Program-made: the position numbers and the translations under genes | Assembly (NCBI GenBank): GCA_948960675.1 | Contig: CARDPF010000023.1 | Location: forward strand, 1-18,982 | Source of the DNA: an uncultured Eisenbergiella sp. | GTDB lineage: Bacteria > Bacillota > Clostridia > Lachnospirales > Lachnospiraceae | Direction of reading: 5' to 3' | DNA length: 18,982 bases | The notes under the pieces: model-generated | The model's database searches: none | The model's input: only the letters and a program-made list of their open reading frames with translations | Told to the model about the DNA's origin: nothing | Shown: positions 6,950 to 14,615 of the stretch, one piece after another | Layout of the letters: every line of letters starts with the position of its first letter | Numbering within the stretch: position 1 is the stretch's first letter

Positions 6950-8143
6950 ATGACAAAAACTGGAATCGGATTTATCGGGCTGGGGGCCCGGGGCTTGTCC
7001 CTGCTGGAAACCGTCGTGCTTCCCATGCATGCGGCCGATGTCGTGGCAGTCTGTGATCCTTATGAGGACCGGGCCCAAAAAGGCGCCGACGCCGTAAAAG
7101 CTGCCGGGGGAAACGCAGTATTGGAGACGGCATATGAAAAAGTGATTCAAAATCCGGCAGTGGAGGCCATCATTATTGCAAGCGGCTGGGAATCCCATGT
7201 TGACATTGCCATAAGCGCCATGCGCGCCAAAAAGGCCGTTGCCATGGAGGTAGGCGGCGCTTACGGAATCGAGGACTGCTGGAAGCTTGTGGATACCTAC
7301 GAACAAACCCTGACGCCCTTTCTGTTTTTGGAAAATTGCTGCTTTGGACGCAGGGAGATGATGGTGCTCAATATGGTGGAGCAGGGCCTGTTTGGGGAAA
7401 TTGTCCATTGCGCGGGCGGCTACCACCACGATTTGCGCAAGGAAATTTCCTTTGGCCAAGAAAACAGGCACTATCGTCTCCGCAATTATACGCACCGCAA
7501 TGCGGAAAATTATCCTACCCACGAACTTGGCCCCATCGCCAAGATCCTGCATATCAACCACGGAAACCGGATGCTCTCCCTCACCTCCACCGCCTCAAAG
7601 GCGGCAGGCCTGCATACCTACATACAGGAACACAAGCCTGGGGACGAACGTTTGAAAAATACGGTCTTTATGCAGGGGGATATCGTGACTACCGTCATAA
7701 AATGCGCCCATGGGGAGACGATCACCCTCACCTTGGACACCACCCTGCCCCGCTTTTACAGCCGCGGCTTTACCGTACGGGGCACAAAGGGCATGTACGA
7801 GGAAGCGACCGATTCCGTCTTTTTGGATGGCCCGGCAGACAGCGCCTATGACTTTACCTGGCTGAAAAACCAATGCCAAAACGCCGAATCCTATGCCGGA
7901 CAATACGATCACCCCGTATGGAAAAAATACCTTGCAGACGGCGTACAGGGTACGCACGACGGTATGGACTGGCTTGAATTTAAAATTTTCTTCGACTGTC
8001 TAAAAAACCATAAGCCCATGCCGGTGGACGTTTACGATGCGGCTGCATGGATGGCCGTCACCGCGCTGTCCGAGCAGTCCATCGCACTCGGCTCCATGCC
8101 GGTTGCCTTCCCCGACTTCACGCGTGGAAAATGGGTTTTGTAA
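6950..8143 (+). CDS. Gfo/Idh/MocA family protein resembling GH109 NAD-dependent glycosidases
   Basis: The 397-residue protein has an N-terminal Rossmann domain (GIGFIGLGARGLS, about 5-17, and VCDPYEDRA about 34-42) and a C-terminal alpha/beta domain. Ordinary sugar dehydrogenases of this family carry an EKP motif whose Lys helps catalysis; here the matching place reads MEVGGA (about 99-104), so that Lys is absent. Instead there is ENYPTHELGPIA (186-197), matching the YPTH segment that supplies active-site Tyr and His in GH109 alpha-N-acetylgalactosaminidases. I therefore read it as a GH109-like, NAD-using glycosidase rather than a simple dehydrogenase. There is no signal peptide, so it should act in the cytoplasm on imported sugars. 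A sharp AAGGGGG ribosome binding site precedes the ATG. It appears monocistronic, with its own promoter and possible operator, and converges on the permease gene 30 nt away. Confidence 0.82.
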   Translation: MTKTGIGFIGLGARGLSLLETVVLPMHAADVVAVCDPYEDRAQKGADAVKAAGGNAVLETAYEKVIQNPAVEAIIIASGWESHVDIAISAMRAKKAVAMEVGGAYGIEDCWKLVDTYEQTLTPFLFLENCCFGRREMMVLNMVEQGLFGEIVHCAGGYHHDLRKEISFGQENRHYRLRNYTHRNAENYPTHELGPIAKILHINHGNRMLSLTSTASKAAGLHTYIQEHKPGDERLKNTVFMQGDIVTTVIKCAHGETITLTLDTTLPRFYSRGFTVRGTKGMYEEATDSVFLDGPADSAYDFTWLKNQCQNAESYAGQYDHPVWKKYLADGVQGTHDGMDWLEFKIFFDCLKNHKPMPVDVYDAAAWMAVTALSEQSIALGSMPVAFPDFTRGKWVL

Positions 8144-8173
8144 CAGTGCGCGAAGCCAAACTGTAACAGCGTG

Positions 8174-10558
8174 TCAACTACGGAGCGTTTCTACAATTGA
8201 CATTTTCCGGATTTGTTTTACGGGGCGGTATACGGCCAGCACGGCGGAGAGTAAAATCAATGCGGTGATCAGGCACACGTAGCGGACGGGCACATACCAC
8301 GGATCGCCCCAGCGGAAGCTGACCATATGCTCAAAAATAAATTTGTGCAGCCACAGCCCACAGATACAGCCCACCGCAATTCCGGCGCATACATAGGTTC
8401 CCGCCTCGGCAGCCACCATCCGCACCAGCTGCCGGCTGCTCATCCCAACGGCGCGCATCGCCCCATATTGCAGGATATGTGCGGACACACTCATCCCGAT
8501 GCTGTTTATAATATTGAAGGCCGAAATCAACGCAATGATGGCCAAGAAACCATATAAGAACACCGCATAGCAGTAATACGCGCCCCGCGCCTCCTGATTG
8601 CTCATCCGCCGGTCGGAAAAGACGGTTTCTTCCCCCGCTTCCCGCCGGATCTGCAGCACATCCGCCTCTGTCGCCGTATGGTTTAGCTGGATATCAATTA
8701 TCGTATAATCCGTTACCCCGGTGAGCCGTTCAAACAGTTCCTCCGAACAGATTACATTCTCGACCCCGTCCCTGCCGCGGTCAAAAGGCGTTTTTGACAA
8801 GACCGCCGTCACTTCCAACTCCTGTGTCCCTCCCCCGGGCAGGCTGACCGTGATCCTGCTGCCCTCCCGCAGGGTATTTTCCCCGGCGTAAGCATATTCG
8901 ATCATGACTCCCTGCCCGCTTTCCGCTTTCTGGACCGTACCAGAAAGCAGCATCTTTTTGGCCCACCTAAACTGATGCTTTTCATAAGAAACCAGATTCA
9001 CCCGTCCTTCTTTTTTGTCCAGCAAAGCCGGAACATCATAAGCAAACCTGCGTCCGTAGACACGCTTTATGGCCGGGTTTTGTTCCCATCGCCCCAAAAG
9101 CGTGCCGGGAACCGAACAGGTATTGTACAGGCTTATGACAGACACATCCGGCGTATACGGACGCAACGCCGTTACGGCATGGTCCATAAAATCAATTGTC
9201 GCAGAAAATCCCAAAAACAATAGAATGGTGAATGCAAAAGAACCCGTCAACAGCAAAAAATTTTTTTTGCTCCCTTTTGCGTGATGTATCCCCAACGCGG
9301 TTTCCACCGGAAAAAATCTTGTTCCGGCCGCCTTTTTGGCCGCATAAACCGTACCCGCATTGCCCGAAACGGCGGTGAGCGGCGATACCTTTGCGGCCTT
9401 TTTAGCCGGAGCCTGTGCTGCCAATAGAACCGTAACCAGCCCCAATACAATACCCGCTGCCATCCCTGCAAAACTGACTCCAAAGACCGGCATTTCCCCA
9501 AAAAAGGACGGGCTCAACGCCCGCAGTAAGCCACACAAAAGCCATACTACCACAACACCAGTCATAAGTCCTATGGGAATTGCCGTCTTACACCAGTTTA
9601 ACGCCTCGCACCGCACAAAACGGATAATTTGGCGCGGCGTCGCCCCAAGGCATCTGAGCATACCGAAAAAGCCCGTACGCTGGGCTATATTGCTGTTAAG
9701 GCTTCCGGTGATCATCAAAATTCCCGCCACCATTACCAAAACCGCCAGCACCAACGCCACCGTATACAGCTGCAAAATAAAAGGATCCCTGCTCTGCCCC
9801 ATCAGCCCCAGCAGTCTGGTATTCTGCCCGACCTGTTCTTCCGGCAAGGAAAACTGTTCCCGGATATCCGCTAACGTTTTTTGGATATCACAGTGTGGAA
9901 CAAACCGCACATAACAGACCCCATCCTTCCTTTCCGACATCTCTTTTGGGGCAATTTGGGAAAACGCCTCCCTGCCCACAAATATGCCGAACGCATCCGT
10001 TACGGTAAGCAGGGAAGTATCCCCCAAAAATCCGCTTACTTTCAGGGGCACAAGATTTCCGTCCGGGAGCGCAAGCTCCAACGTGTCCCCGACCTTTACC
10101 CCCAGCCTCTCTTTGACCCCTTTTGAAAAAGCGGCGCTGTCCGCGCTTTGCGGAAACGTCCCCTCCTCCATCTGCGCGGAGGGAAACATGTTTAGGAATT
10201 CCTCCTCCGTGCCGCAGATAACCGTCTGGACGCCTTCCAGCATATACCCTTCATCCAGTCTGTAATTGACGGTATCGTACCAGGAAGAAACCTCTACCTC
10301 TGTCCGCGCCCGAAGCAGTTCTTCCTGCTCGGAAGAAAGCGTTTTAAAGGCTGCATGCCAATTGCCGTCTGTCAGGATGGCCTGCATTTTTTGACTGCGG
10401 ATCGCCATATCCGCCATTCCAAAAAGGGTGCAGACCAGCGCGACGGCAAGCACAATGCACAGGTTCGTCATCCGGTTCTGTTTTTTCCGTACCTTCGCGG
10501 AAACCGGGATCAATGCCATCCAGCTTTTCATTTCGCCGCTATTTTTTCTTTTTTTCAT
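8174..10558 (-). CDS. ABC transporter permease with two FtsX-type domains
   Basis: The 794-residue permease is the membrane partner of the adjacent ATPase. It has about eight membrane helices in a 4+4 layout: about 31-50, 262-285, 325-345, 360-382, 433-455, 664-688, 720-738 and 760-777. Two large extracytoplasmic segments lie at about 51-260 and 456-660. FtsX/MacB-type coupling sequences appear twice: RTGFFGMLRCLGATPRQII (294-312) and YGAMRAVGMSSRQLVRMV (about 698-715). Such permeases act in antimicrobial-peptide resistance, lipoprotein or peptide export, or mechanical signalling. BceB-type permeases instead have ten helices with one extracellular domain, so this is a different subclass. The ATG overlaps the ATPase stop as ATGA, implying translational coupling, and a GGGAGGG site lies just upstream. 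Substrate is not deducible. Confidence 0.9.
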   Translation of the reverse strand: MKKRKNSGEMKSWMALIPVSAKVRKKQNRMTNLCIVLAVALVCTLFGMADMAIRSQKMQAILTDGNWHAAFKTLSSEQEELLRARTEVEVSSWYDTVNYRLDEGYMLEGVQTVICGTEEEFLNMFPSAQMEEGTFPQSADSAAFSKGVKERLGVKVGDTLELALPDGNLVPLKVSGFLGDTSLLTVTDAFGIFVGREAFSQIAPKEMSERKDGVCYVRFVPHCDIQKTLADIREQFSLPEEQVGQNTRLLGLMGQSRDPFILQLYTVALVLAVLVMVAGILMITGSLNSNIAQRTGFFGMLRCLGATPRQIIRFVRCEALNWCKTAIPIGLMTGVVVVWLLCGLLRALSPSFFGEMPVFGVSFAGMAAGIVLGLVTVLLAAQAPAKKAAKVSPLTAVSGNAGTVYAAKKAAGTRFFPVETALGIHHAKGSKKNFLLLTGSFAFTILLFLGFSATIDFMDHAVTALRPYTPDVSVISLYNTCSVPGTLLGRWEQNPAIKRVYGRRFAYDVPALLDKKEGRVNLVSYEKHQFRWAKKMLLSGTVQKAESGQGVMIEYAYAGENTLREGSRITVSLPGGGTQELEVTAVLSKTPFDRGRDGVENVICSEELFERLTGVTDYTIIDIQLNHTATEADVLQIRREAGEETVFSDRRMSNQEARGAYYCYAVFLYGFLAIIALISAFNIINSIGMSVSAHILQYGAMRAVGMSSRQLVRMVAAEAGTYVCAGIAVGCICGLWLHKFIFEHMVSFRWGDPWYVPVRYVCLITALILLSAVLAVYRPVKQIRKMSIVETLRS

Positions 10559-11238
10559 TGGCGCGTCCCTCCCAACTCTGTGAGCGCGCCGTCCGTAATG
10601 CGCAATACACGGTCCGCCGAAGCAGCCAAATTCTGATTATGTGTAATCATCAAAACCGTTTGCTGATAATGCCTTGCCGCCTGAAAAAGCAATTCCATGA
10701 CGTCCCGGCTATTTTTGGAATCCAGGTTCCCGGTCGGTTCATCCGCCAATACCAGCGCAGGCCTTGTGATCAATGCCCGTCCGATGGCCACCCGCTGCTG
10801 CTGCCCACCGCTAAGCTGTCCCGGCAGGTGTTTTCTGCGCTCCTTTAGGTTCAGCACTTCCAAAAGCTCTCCAACCTGCCCCATATCCGGCCTTACATGA
10901 TCCAGTAAAAGCGGAAAGATCAAGTTTTGCTCCACATTCAGTTCCGCAATCAAATGAAACGACTGAAATATGAAGCCGATATTTCTGCGCCGAAAAACCG
11001 TGCGGTTGTTTTCTTTCATGGCAAACAAATCCTCCCCGTTTATGTACACCCTGCCCACAGTCGGCACATCCAACCCTCCGATACAGTTTAGCAAAGTACT
11101 TTTCCCGGAACCGGATTCTCCTACCACTGCCGCAAATTCCCCCTTTTGCATGGAAAAAGACACATTCCGCAGCGCTTTAACCTCCGTCTCCCCCTGCCCG
11201 TATGTTTTGCCCAAGTTTTCTGTTTTTAAAATTTCCAT
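10555..11238 (-). CDS. ABC transporter ATP-binding protein (MacB/LolD-type)
   Basis: The cytoplasmic ATPase has 227 residues, standard for the LolD/MacB/FtsE-like group that drives FtsX-type permeases. Visible motifs are Walker [10 protein letters not shown] (40-48), Q-loop FQSFH (91-95), signature LSGGQQQR (142-149), Walker B ALVLADEP with catalytic Glu167 (161-168), the D-loop NLDS and the switch His200. The ATG has an AAAGGAG site upstream. A 63-nt gap separates it from the kinase gene and contains its own candidate promoter and operator, so it can be transcribed apart from the regulator genes. Its end overlaps the permease start by 4 nt. Confidence 0.94.
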   Translation of the reverse strand: MEILKTENLGKTYGQGETEVKALRNVSFSMQKGEFAAVVGESGSGKSTLLNCIGGLDVPTVGRVYINGEDLFAMKENNRTVFRRRNIGFIFQSFHLIAELNVEQNLIFPLLLDHVRPDMGQVGELLEVLNLKERRKHLPGQLSGGQQQRVAIGRALITRPALVLADEPTGNLDSKNSRDVMELLFQAARHYQQTVLMITHNQNLAASADRVLRITDGALTELGGTRQ

Positions 11239-11262
11239 ATCGTGATGCTCCTTTCTGCATCC

Positions 11263-11291
11263 AATATAGCAAAACCGTCTTACATTACGGT
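11263..11291 (-). promoter_or_regulatory. Candidate regulated promoter of the ABC transporter genes
   Basis: On the minus strand an extended -10 TGC-TATATT (hexamer 11263-11268) lies 17 nt from ACCGTA (11286-11291), a very poor -35. A good -10 with a poor -35 suggests dependence on an activator. The regulator-gene promoter has the same make-up (GCCGTA, 17 nt, TGC-TATAAT), and both have the same palindrome upstream. Confidence 0.5.
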
Positions 11292-11297
11292 GATTTT

Positions 11298-11319
11298 CCC
11301 CTTACAATTTTGTAAGGGG
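11298..11319. promoter_or_regulatory. Palindromic operator candidate upstream of the ABC ATPase gene
   Basis: CCCCTTAC (11298-11305) and GTAAGGGG (11312-11319) are perfect inverted copies around 6 nt. The core CTTAC-N6-GTAAG occurs again upstream of the response regulator gene. The site overlaps the kinase stop codon (11302-11304). A further CTTACA half-site lies at 11279-11284, 22 bp away in direct orientation. It is probably bound by the cluster's response regulator; that is inferred from position and recurrence. Confidence 0.55.
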
Positions 11320-12534
11320 GAGCATGACGGTAAAAAGCGCGCCCTCCCCCGGAATGCTTTCCACGGACAAAAGTCCTTCCTGTCCTTCCACAATGGATTT
11401 TGCCAATGCCAGCCCCAGACCGGCGCCCTGCCGGTCGGAAGTGTTTTGGCTTCTGTAAAACCGTTTAAAAATATGCGGCATGTCTTCCCCTGCAATGCCG
11501 CAGCCGTCATCCTCCACCCACAGCCGAAACATATGGGGGAACTCCTGCCACCCGATCCGGATTGTCCCGCCTGCCTGCATATGATCCAGGGCATTTTTTA
11601 CCAGATTGGAAACCGCCTCCGCCGTCCAGAGCAAATCACAGTACAAAACTGCTTCCGGATTTCCCTCCCATACAATTTGTTTTTCTTCCTCCCGCGCCCG
11701 CTCCTGCAGCTGGGATGTTGCGCGGCCGATAAGATCGGACACCCTGCACCTCTCCTTTTCCAATACAATTCCCCCGGCGTCCAAACGCATCACCTTTAAA
11801 AGCGTCAAAAGAAGCGATTCCATCCTTTCTAAAGATTGCAGGGATTTTTGTGCAAACGACCGCACCGCTTCCGGATTACCGGCTTCCCCCAGCAAAATTT
11901 CTGCATACATGGTCAGCGCCGACAGTGGGGTTTTCAACTGGTGGGAAATATCGGAAACCGCATCCTGCAAATCCTGCCTTGCCAAACGCGCCGCCTCCCC
12001 TTTTGCCTGCAGCGCCAGGGAAAGATCGTCTATTTTCCGGAGCATTCGGTGAAATGTTCCCTCCTCCCCACAGTCCAGCCGCGCCGAAAAGTCCCCGTCC
12101 GAAAATGCCATAATTCCTTTTTCCACCTTTTTGTAGAGTTTTTCGCGCTTTTGCAAAAAAGAGGCCGTCCCGCCAAAAAGAACCACCCCAAGCGCCATTG
12201 CAACCCCCACGGTAAGCCGCCGGAACCAAACGGCATTTTCCCCCACGGCAGGCAGCAGCCACGGTTCGCTCTGTATAGACCATCCTGTTTTTTTCATAAA
12301 GGCGATGCCCTCTTTTGTAACTTCACGATTCCGGTACGCTTTTGCAATCACACCGGGTGCAACGTCGGATAAAAGCAGGGCCGACGCAATCTCCTGCTCC
12401 CTTTCCATCAACACCCTTTTTGTTCCCTCCGCCTGCCATTTTGCCGTAAAAAGTGCAGTTCCAACCAGCAATCCCCAAAAAGCCGCCAAAAATAACATAT
12501 AGCGCCGTGCCTCTTTTTCATACAAAAATTCCAT
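11302..12534 (-). CDS. Sensor histidine kinase of a two-component system
   Basis: This membrane kinase of 410 residues has TM1 at about 12-32, an extracytoplasmic sensor loop of about 70 residues (33-105), TM2 at about 106-127 and a HAMP-like linker to about 180. The phosphoacceptor is His198 in SDISHQLKTPLSAL. The ATPase domain shows N-box NLVKNALDH (310-318), G1 DDGCGIAG (342-349), F-box FKRFYRS (356-362) and G2 GAGLGLALAKS (370-380). The sensor loop separates it from BceS-type kinases, which have almost no extracellular part. AAGGA sits 7 nt before the ATG. It follows the regulator gene by 9 nt. Its last codons form part of the operator upstream of the ABC genes. Confidence 0.94.
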   Translation of the reverse strand: MEFLYEKEARRYMLFLAAFWGLLVGTALFTAKWQAEGTKRVLMEREQEIASALLLSDVAPGVIAKAYRNREVTKEGIAFMKKTGWSIQSEPWLLPAVGENAVWFRRLTVGVAMALGVVLFGGTASFLQKREKLYKKVEKGIMAFSDGDFSARLDCGEEGTFHRMLRKIDDLSLALQAKGEAARLARQDLQDAVSDISHQLKTPLSALTMYAEILLGEAGNPEAVRSFAQKSLQSLERMESLLLTLLKVMRLDAGGIVLEKERCRVSDLIGRATSQLQERAREEEKQIVWEGNPEAVLYCDLLWTAEAVSNLVKNALDHMQAGGTIRIGWQEFPHMFRLWVEDDGCGIAGEDMPHIFKRFYRSQNTSDRQGAGLGLALAKSIVEGQEGLLSVESIPGEGALFTVMLPLTKL

Positions 12535-12543
12535 GTCGGTTCC

Positions 12544-13236
12544 TTATACCTTCCATTGATAGCCGAATCCGCGTACCGTCAGCAAATGCGCCGGTTCGGA
12601 GGGATTCTTTTCCACCTTTTCCCGCAGGCGCCGGATATAGACGGACAGGGTATTGTCATCCACAAAATTACCGCCCCCGTCCCAAAGCGCGTCCAAAATC
12701 GCCGTGCGCGTCAGCACACGTCCTGCGTTCTGCACCAGCAGGCAAAGCAGCCGGTATTCGGCTGCCGTCAACTCCAGCATCCGGTCCCCCACCCAGGCCC
12801 GGCTGCCGGGCAGATCAATGCGCAGATCCCCGGCACAAAGTCCCTCCTCCATTTGCTTCTGCATCGTCCCGCCGCGCCGAAGCTGCGCCCGGATGCGGGA
12901 ACAAAGTTCCCCGATACGGAACGGCTTTGTGATATAATCGTCACCGCCTCCGTCCAAGCCCCGGATCACGCTGGTCTCCTCATCCGCAGCCGTGAGAAAA
13001 ATAATCGGTATCCGGCTGCCATCCCTCCGCACCCGTTCACATACCTCAAAGCCTGTCCCATCCGGCAGGGCCACATCCAAAAGCAAAAGGTCAAATCTGT
13101 TTTGGGGATCGGCAAGCGCCTGCCCCGCTTCCCGCACCGTGCGCGCCACCGTCACTGCAAACCCGTTTTTCTGTAAGGCATACTGCAGGCCGTCTATCAG
13201 GGACTGGTCGTCCTCCAATACCAATAATTTGTCCAA
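12544..13236 (-). CDS. OmpR/PhoB-family response regulator
   Basis: This DNA-binding regulator has a receiver domain and a winged-helix output domain. Numbering from a GTG at 13242: acidic pocket Glu10-Asp11-Asp12, phosphoacceptor Asp56 (LLLDVALPDG), Thr84 and Lys106 (YITKPF), then the C-terminal domain about 135-232 ending in TVRGFGYQWKV. Start choice: AGGAGG lies only 2 nt from the GTG (13242) but 8 nt from a TTG (13236). The TTG start also gives the usual family opening, MDKLLVLEDD, so I place the start at 13236 (230 residues). The 9-nt gap to the kinase gene shows one operon. A 28-bp palindrome and an extended -10 promoter lie directly upstream, suggesting autoregulation. Confidence 0.93.
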   Translation of the reverse strand: MDKLLVLEDDQSLIDGLQYALQKNGFAVTVARTVREAGQALADPQNRFDLLLLDVALPDGTGFEVCERVRRDGSRIPIIFLTAADEETSVIRGLDGGGDDYITKPFRIGELCSRIRAQLRRGGTMQKQMEEGLCAGDLRIDLPGSRAWVGDRMLELTAAEYRLLCLLVQNAGRVLTRTAILDALWDGGGNFVDDNTLSVYIRRLREKVEKNPSEPAHLLTVRGFGYQWKV

Positions 13237-13267
13237 AATCACTGCCTCCTGTATTTTCTGTCATTTT

Positions 13268-13296
13268 ATTATAGCACAGAATGGCCCGGATACGGC
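13268..13296 (-). promoter_or_regulatory. Candidate autoregulated promoter of the two-component operon
   Basis: On the minus strand a perfect extended -10, TGC-TATAAT (hexamer 13268-13273), lies 17 nt from GCCGTA (13291-13296), which does not resemble TTGACA. The palindrome at 13295-13322 abuts this -35 position, the usual place for an activator of the OmpR family. Confidence 0.6.
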
Positions 13297-13322
13297 ATAG
13301 CTTACGGAATTGTAAGCTATGC
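13295..13322. promoter_or_regulatory. 28-bp perfect palindrome upstream of the response regulator gene
   Basis: GCATAGCTTAC (13295-13305) and GTAAGCTATGC (13312-13322) are exact inverted copies around GGAATT. The core CTTAC-N6-GTAAG (13301-13316) recurs at 11301-11316 before the ABC ATPase gene. Read on the minus strand, both cores begin CTTACAA and end GTAAG and agree at 12 of 16 positions. There is no adjacent U-tract, so an operator is more likely than a terminator. Confidence 0.6.
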
Positions 13323-13345
13323 TGTATATAATGCATCCAAAAACC

Positions 13346-13380
13346 AAAAGCCTCCAGGTCTAATCCTGAAGGCTTTTTTT
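13346..13380. terminator. Bidirectional rho-independent terminator after ackA
   Basis: AGCCTCCAGG (13349-13358) pairs with CCTGAAGGCT (13365-13374) around TCTAAT with one mismatch. A run of seven T follows on the + strand; on the minus strand, the direction of ackA, TTTTGG and more T follow. It lies 18 nt past the ackA stop and should end the proS-ackA transcript before the two-component promoter. Confidence 0.85.
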
Positions 13381-13398
13381 ACAAAATCTTGCAATATT

Positions 13399-14598
13399 TT
13401 ATTTTGCCACCAGCCTCACTGTCTCCCTCGCAATTGCAAGTTCCTCGTTGGTGGGAACCACCATGGTCACAACCTTTGCACCCTCGTCGGAGAGAATCAC
13501 TTCTTCCCCGCGGATTTTATTTTGTTCCGGGTTGATATTGGTTCCCAGAAAGCCGATATACTGCCCGATCAGCTGCCGCACCTCCGCGTTGTTTTCCCCG
13601 ACGCCCGCCGTAAATGCGATCACATCCACGCCGTTCATCGCCGCCGCATAAGCGCCGATATATTTTCCTACGCGGTACGCATACGCCTCCAGCGCCGTTT
13701 TTGCGGCTTCGTTTCCCCCTTCTGCCGCCTCTGCCAAATCACGGAAATCGCTGGAAAGCCCGCCGGACAATCCCAAAACCCCGGACTTTTTGTTGCAGAC
13801 ATCCACCACGCCAGCCGCGTCCAGCCCTTCCTTTTCCGCGATAAATCCCACGATAGCCGGATCCAGGTCCCCGCTTCTGGTTCCCATGACCAGCCCTTCC
13901 AGGGGTGTCAGTCCCATGGAGGTATCCACGGATTCCCCGTATTGCACGGCCGACACGGATGCGCCGTTGCCCAAATGGCACACGATTATGCGCAAATCCT
14001 TCCGGTCCTTCCCCAAAATCTGCGCCGCACGCCCGGACACAAAGTCATGGCTGGTGCCATGGAAGCCGTACCTGCGCACCTTATATTTTTCATAATAGGA
14101 AAGGGGCAGTCCGTACAAATAGGCCTTTTTCGGCATTGTCTGATGAAATGCCGTATCAAATACCGCTGCCATCGGCACACCGGGCATTACTTTTTGGCAG
14201 GCACGGATGCCGATCAAATTGGCCGGATTGTGCAAAGGCGCCAGATCGTTGCATGCCGTGATGGTCTCGATCACCTCATCATCAATCACCACGGAACCCT
14301 TAAACTTTTCCCCTCCGTGGACGATGCGGTGTCCCACTGCGTCAATTTCCTGCAGTGACGCAATCACGCCCTCCTGCGGATCCGTCAGCTTATCAATTAC
14401 CACCTTCACCGCATCCGTGTGATCTGCCATGGGCAGGAGGGTTTTCTTTTTCCCGCCTCCCGCTTTCTGGTGCGTCACGCTGCTGTTGTCAATACCGATT
14501 CTCTCGCATAATCCTTTTGCAAGGACATCTTCCGTTGTACTGTCAATCAGCTGGTATTTTAAAGATGAACTGCCGCAGTTGATAACCAATACTTTCAT
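13399..14598 (-). CDS. ackA: Acetate kinase
   Basis: AckA converts acetyl phosphate and ADP to acetate and ATP, the final ATP-yielding step of acetate fermentation in the cytoplasm. The protein has 399 residues, the standard length. All key residues fall at the positions known for the Methanosarcina enzyme: Asn7 (INCGSSSLK), Arg91 (GHRIVHGG), Asp148 ([10 protein letters not shown]), His180 (YGFHGTSH) and Arg241 (GTRSGDLDP). HLGNGAS (208-214) is also present. The frame extends upstream, but the ATG at 14598 begins the conserved [10 protein letters not shown] and has GAGGAGG upstream. It lies 17 nt after proS. No phosphotransacetylase gene, its usual partner, is adjacent. An internal promoter inside proS cannot be excluded. 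Confidence 0.97.
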   Translation of the reverse strand: MKVLVINCGSSSLKYQLIDSTTEDVLAKGLCERIGIDNSSVTHQKAGGGKKKTLLPMADHTDAVKVVIDKLTDPQEGVIASLQEIDAVGHRIVHGGEKFKGSVVIDDEVIETITACNDLAPLHNPANLIGIRACQKVMPGVPMAAVFDTAFHQTMPKKAYLYGLPLSYYEKYKVRRYGFHGTSHDFVSGRAAQILGKDRKDLRIIVCHLGNGASVSAVQYGESVDTSMGLTPLEGLVMGTRSGDLDPAIVGFIAEKEGLDAAGVVDVCNKKSGVLGLSGGLSSDFRDLAEAAEGGNEAAKTALEAYAYRVGKYIGAYAAAMNGVDVIAFTAGVGENNAEVRQLIGQYIGFLGTNINPEQNKIRGEEVILSDEGAKVVTMVVPTNEELAIARETVRLVAK

Positions 14599-14615
14599 AA
14601 CCCCAAATCCTCCTC

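Noticed and set aside
13327..13332. TATAAT on the + strand near the regulator palindrome
   Set aside because: No acceptable -35 lies 16-18 nt upstream and no + strand gene follows; the bidirectional terminator is just downstream.
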